Source of the DNA: Melastoma dodecandrum
Taxonomy: Eukaryota; Streptophyta; Magnoliopsida; Myrtales; Melastomataceae
Assembly (NCBI GenBank): GCA_029817715.1
Contig: JARUPY010000537.1
Coordinates: 1,922,001 to 1,986,000, forward strand
Reading direction: 5' to 3'
DNA: 64,000 nucleotides
A model generated the notes under the pieces. The model did no database searches. It was not told the origin of the DNA and saw only the letters and a list, made by a program, of their open reading frames with translations. Made by a program: the position numbers and the translations under genes. Positions 60,218-64,000 of the stretch are shown here, piece by piece (position 1 is the stretch's first letter; every line of letters starts with the position of its first letter).

Positions 60218-60829
60218 TTACGTTGCCGCAACTGAGGAATCGGGTGAGCTCCTAAAGATTCTGCCGTAGGTGCTGAGGAAAGATGGTTGGCTTGGAGCAA
60301 GGCGTTGTTGTTGTTGCGTTGACGTTGAGGTATCGTCTTGAGGTGTCATACAAAGATGGGTGCTCCAGGATGGTATGAATTCACTAGAGCTCAAGGAATG
60401 AATGACGGTGCCCCAGTCAATGTTGTCATCTGATTCATGAGCGACAGAAGCCAACTCGTGAGCTTTGGACTCACATTCCAGCGATTTCGGGTAATTCAAT
60501 GGCAACTCCCCGTCCTCTTCTTTTGCTGATACAAAGGGAGCAAGAACTCCGTGAATTGCAGGATTATCTGCAAGAAAGATGTCGGGATATGTCAATGCAA
60601 TGTTGTTAATCTCAACCAGCATCAGCTCCTTGTCGCTGTTGGTGATGATGATGTTCCTCGGTTGTATCGAAGTGGGCAAGCAACTCTGTTTGGGTTTTTC
60701 TAGAAGGTCGCCCATGGAGAGCTTCATGGGCATTGTCTGGTAACGAACAAGGAGCCTGTGGCCGTTGCCGAGAGAATAGCCAGGGCTTTGTTGCCGACGT
60801 CGCATAAGGGAGGACACAGACAGGTGCAA
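60218..60829 (-). CDS. Unrecognised protein-like ORF, 203 residues
   Basis: Composition is protein-like rather than low-complexity. A basic N-terminal region is followed by IQPRNIIITNSDKELMLVEI and an acidic middle (SAKEEDGELPLNYP). The C-terminal half is Ser/Gln-rich and ends SSPDSSVAAT. I recognise no family. The ORF begins 690 bp from its only neighbour of similar composition (60847-61356, same strand) and ends 80 bp from the Copia 5' LTR. It may be the 3' part of a host gene interrupted or flanked by retroelements, or captured sequence. The start shown is the first ATG; an upstream exon is possible. Confidence 0.35.
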   Translation of the reverse strand: MHLSVSSLMRRRQQSPGYSLGNGHRLLVRYQTMPMKLSMGDLLEKPKQSCLPTSIQPRNIIITNSDKELMLVEINNIALTYPDIFLADNPAIHGVLAPFVSAKEEDGELPLNYPKSLECESKAHELASVAHESDDNIDWGTVIHSLSSSEFIPSWSTHLCMTPQDDTSTSTQQQQRLAPSQPSFLSTYGRIFRSSPDSSVAAT

Positions 60830-60846
60830 ACGGGGTTCTTGACGCG

Positions 60847-61356
60847 TCAGTGATCGAGTAGGTTATGGGCGAAGCGCCTTGTTGCAGGTAAGAGCGACGC
60901 TGGGTGACGAGCTTGGCAAGGGCGCTGTGGTTCCAGGCGAAGGCGGCAATGATGGTCTTGGCGACGGTGGCTCAGACAGGCTTGCTGAAGGTGGCTGTTT
61001 CTGTGGAATGGCACCGTTGCCATGGGTTCCTGGAAGCCAAGACCGGAGGGAGGGCACGCCTTGGGGGCCTCGGTGTAGGGAACCAGGCAAATCTTGGCGA
61101 TGTTCTTGCCAAGCTTGGTTAGGAAATGTTGTAATATGGGGGTCACATCTGTAATAGTGTAACCGAGAAACTTTTGTGCAAAGGCATTCGGTGACCCGGA
61201 TCTCCTTAAGGACACCAGGAATCGGTCGGATACGCTATCACTGCCAAAAAAACAACGAAAGAAAGAGACAACTAACAATTGTTGATATAACAATACCAAA
61301 TAACGTGAAACGAAATTACCCAATTTTGCTGAGGTTGCGGTGACGCCGAAGAACAA
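60847..61356 (-). CDS. Unrecognised ORF upstream of the 203-residue ORF
   Basis: 169-codon ORF, GC-richer than its surroundings. A hydrophobic N-terminal stretch (LVLLYQQLLVVSFFRCFFG) is followed by GYTITDVTPILQHFLTKLG. After about residue 110 it becomes Pro/His/Arg-rich, which looks like a wrong frame; another frame there is Pro/Ser-rich. A splice or frameshift near 61060-61100 is likely. It may be the 5' part of the same locus as 60218-60829. No family recognised. Confidence 0.3.
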   Translation of the reverse strand: MFFGVTATSAKLGNFVSRYLVLLYQQLLVVSFFRCFFGSDSVSDRFLVSLRRSGSPNAFAQKFLGYTITDVTPILQHFLTKLGKNIAKICLVPYTEAPKACPPSGLGFQEPMATVPFHRNSHLQQACLSHRRQDHHCRLRLEPQRPCQARHPASLLPATRRFAHNLLDH

Positions 61357-61449
61357 AGAGGGATGCCGTCTCCGAAATCTGTCTTCGATTTCCTCAGAGC
61401 TTCGGGTGTCGAAGACGTCTTATGATTCTCTTCGTGCTTCCCTGAGTGT

Positions 61450-61675
61450 ATGTCCTCCCGGTCTAGCTATTTATTATTTTTATCAAATCCTTTTTTATGA
61501 TTTTTCTCGATTTTGTGGATTTTTGTTGATCTTTGATGATTTTCTATGATTTTTATTGATTTTCGGAAGATTTGCAATTTTTTTTTGTTTTCTGAAGATT
61601 TTTAAATTTTTAGTCTTTTTTGTGATTTTTGTAGAAAAAAATTGAGTTATAACATATATATGAGAATCTGTAAAG
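61450..61675. repeat. T-rich low-complexity tract
   Basis: Runs of TTTTTTGATTTTT-like words (GATTTTTxTxGATTTT) between the unrecognised ORFs and the truncated Copia element. No coding. Confidence 0.6.
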
Positions 61676-64000
61676 CTCCTTCGTAATGCACTTAACCTGG
61701 CTTTTCCATAAACTGTGATAACAGCTGCACAAAGTACATTAAGTCAGGTTTAGTTAGTGTCAAATACAACAATTTACCAACCAACTTCTTATACTCTGTA
61801 GGATTCTATAGCTTGCCTTCTGCTTCTTTAGACAACTTGTGTCCTGGCAAAATTGGCACAATTGCTGGCTTAACTCCAAGCTTCTTATGCTCTTCCAACA
61901 TTTCCATTGCATACTTCCTCTACGACAACACAATTCCTGCTTTGGACCGTGCAATCTCCAGTCTTAAAAAGAACTTCAAATCTCCTAAGTCTTTCAGCTT
62001 GAAACATGTATGCAAATACTTCTTGACTTTTTCTATCTCGTGTAAGTCAGCACTTCCAATGGTAATATCATCCACATACACCAACAATGCTACAAATTGA
62101 TGTCCTTCCCCTTTTACAAACATTGAATAATCTGCCCTTGACTGAACAAAACCAAACTTTAACAGGGCAAAGACAAAAGTAGAATTCCATTGCCTTAAAG
62201 CTTGTTTAAGCCCATATAGTGACTTTTGCAGTTTACAAACTTGCCTTGACTTCTTTCCACTTTTCTCCCCCTTAAACTGCAAATTAGGCTTCTCAAGTCC
62301 TGAAGGAATATCCATGTAAACTTCTTCAGTTAGCTCACTATTAAGAAAAGCATTATTGACATCCATTTGACAAAGATGCCAATTGTGCATAGCAGCCAAA
62401 GTAAGAAACACCCGAACAGTTGCATTTTTAGCCACTGGACTAAACGTTTTTGTATAATCTATCCCTTCTTTTTTAGTGTATCCCTTGGCAAACCTGGCTA
62501 TATTTATCAATACTGCCATAAGCTTTGTACTTGGTCTTAAACAACCATTTGCACCCAATTGGAGACTTCCCTTTTGGTAGCTCAGTAACAGACCATGTTT
62601 GTTCTCAGCTAGTGCCTGGAGCTCAGCAACTATGGCCTGCCGCCAGTTTTCATCAAGAAGAACCTCTTCATCGGAAGTTGGATCAGATTGAGTCATAACA
62701 TTCATAGCAAAAACTCTATAAGCAGGAGAAAGTGAATCAAATGAAAAGAAATTATGAATGGGATAAGTAGTAGAAGACTGACCTGGAGAGGAAAATGAAC
62801 TGGCATTAGAGAGTGCTAGAGACAAATGATAGTCCTTCAAATAGGAAGGCAAGCTCCTGACCCTGGAACGCCTCCTATTAGCGCATTACCAACTCCAGTT
62901 TCTAATACTTCTGTATGATGTGTATCATGATGTAAAGACCGTTGATTATGATCATTACAATGAATATCATGATGCACTGGTTTAGAAAGAATAGATGGAA
63001 TGAATTCTGGAAGAGACAAATCGGTGGGATCCTTGAGAGAAACCACCCCATCATGCTGAATATGATCTTTAAATGGGAACACATGTTCATAGAAATGAAC
63101 ATTTCTTGACAGAGAAATTCTATGTGTTGCTAAATCATAAACTTTGTACCGTTTAGTTCCAGGATGATACCCTATGAACATACATCTTGTAGCCCTTGTG
63201 TCAAGCTTGTATAGCCCTTGACATATAGTAAAAACATAACAAAGGCATCCAAAAACTTTAAGATGTGAGTAATTTGGCTTTCTAAGAAAAAATAACTCAA
63301 AGGGAATTTTATTATTTAGAACAGAAGAAGGCAACCTGTTTATGATATGAGCAGCAGTTAGAACTGCATGTCCCCATAAATAGGCATGCATATTAGATTG
63401 AAACAGTAAAGCACCTGTAACATTTAAAAGATGTTGATGCCTCCTTTCTACTATTCCATTTTGTTGAGGTGTTTCAAAACATGAAGTTTGATGTAAAATT
63501 CCTTGTATCTATACAATTGATATAAGGAAAACTTAGTGCCATTATCAGTTCTGATGACTTTAACCTTAGCCAGAAATTGTATTTGAACCATCTGTTAGAA
63601 TTGTGGCAGAGTTATAGCAACTTCAGATTTGGATTTTAACAAATAAACCCATGTTATTATACTATAATCATCTACTATAGTGAGAAAGAATCGAAAACCT
63701 TCTAAAGTACCACTGGAATATGGGCCCCAAACATCACAGTGAATTAAGTAAAAACAATGCTCAGAATTATGCACATGTATTAGGAAAGGCTGTTACTTTT
63801 GTCTTGAAAAGTTACATGTAGAATAAACTGATTTATTATGACAATGCTGTAAATCATTATACTTCTGTATCATTTGTTGCTTTTCAAAAGAAAGATGACC
63901 TAATCTATAATGCCAGACATCAAACTCAGAGTCAACAGCAGTAGCACAAGTCCTAGGAACTATATTTGAATTACTAAAGAGTTCAAGAGATCTTTCACTT
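61676..64000 (-). mobile_element. Truncated Ty1/Copia element, continues past the window edge
   Basis: Minus-strand Copia coding from integrase (right edge) to part of RNase H (61710), with no 3' LTR or polypurine tract before the T-rich tract. Its RT sequence differs from the first Copia element, so it is another lineage. Confidence 0.8.
61700..64000 (-). pseudogene. Copia pol remnant (integrase, RT, RNase H)
   Basis: The integrase C-terminal region with AYLWGHAVLTAAHIINRLP and FGCLCYVF lies at 62837-63391, in a different frame from the RT. RT at 61920-62852 has CQMDVNNAFLNSEL and LLVYVDDITI, so the catalytic YVDD is intact. RNase H begins near 61800 with [17 protein letters not shown] and stops early. 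Upstream at 63400-64000 further integrase coding (GTKFSLYQLY region) is interrupted by stops. At least two frame changes and several stops; not functional. Confidence 0.8.

Overview
The window is nuclear DNA of a flowering plant. Genes have short GT-AG introns, and the rest is mostly decayed retroelements, a pararetroviral insertion and AT-rich non-coding DNA. A TIR-type NLR immune receptor argues for a eudicot. General resemblance of the NLR and retroelement sequences suggests a woody rosid, possibly Myrtales, but nothing here proves that. All gene models were read by eye from ORFs, splice sites and motifs; no search was run.

Layout. 1-1.1 kb: an LTR-like sequence with a TATA box, a 25-bp minisatellite and a 54-bp tandem repeat. 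1.1-4.16 kb: about 3.3 copies of a 0.87-1.05 kb direct repeat. 4.4-7.4 kb (+): a four-exon TIR-NBS-LRR gene. 7.4-15.4 kb: non-coding, with a possible Gypsy relic, an old terminal-inverted-repeat element and a SINE-like insert. 15.5-18.8 kb (+): an LRR receptor kinase broken by one frameshift. 18.9-25 kb: decayed repeats and an intron-less DEAD-box helicase (RH18-type) pseudogene. 25.1-26.5 kb (-): a small secreted Gnk2/DUF26 protein and a broken tandem copy of its 5' half. 26.74-27.75 kb: a non-autonomous Mutator-like element. 31.9-34.1 kb (-): an intron-less DUF4220/DUF594 membrane protein. 35-42.8 kb (-): an endogenous caulimovirid with movement protein, capsid, protease, reverse transcriptase and RNase H regions, carrying several breaks. 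44.9-49.0 kb (+): a two-exon CC-NBS-LRR gene. 49.3-60.1 kb: a Copia 3' relic, an unclassified repeat and a full-length but dead Copia element with both LTRs (-). 60.2-61.4 kb: unrecognised coding-like sequence. 61.7-64 kb: a truncated Copia element running off the right edge (-).

Four of the host loci belong to families used in pathogen perception or defence: a TNL, a CNL, a cell-surface LRR kinase and a Gnk2-type secreted protein. This looks like an immune-gene neighbourhood that transposons and a pararetrovirus have invaded. Both NLRs have intact P-loops but altered MHD and GLPL motifs. The host genes that look intact are the TNL, Gnk2, DUF4220 and CNL genes; the receptor kinase has a single-base defect.
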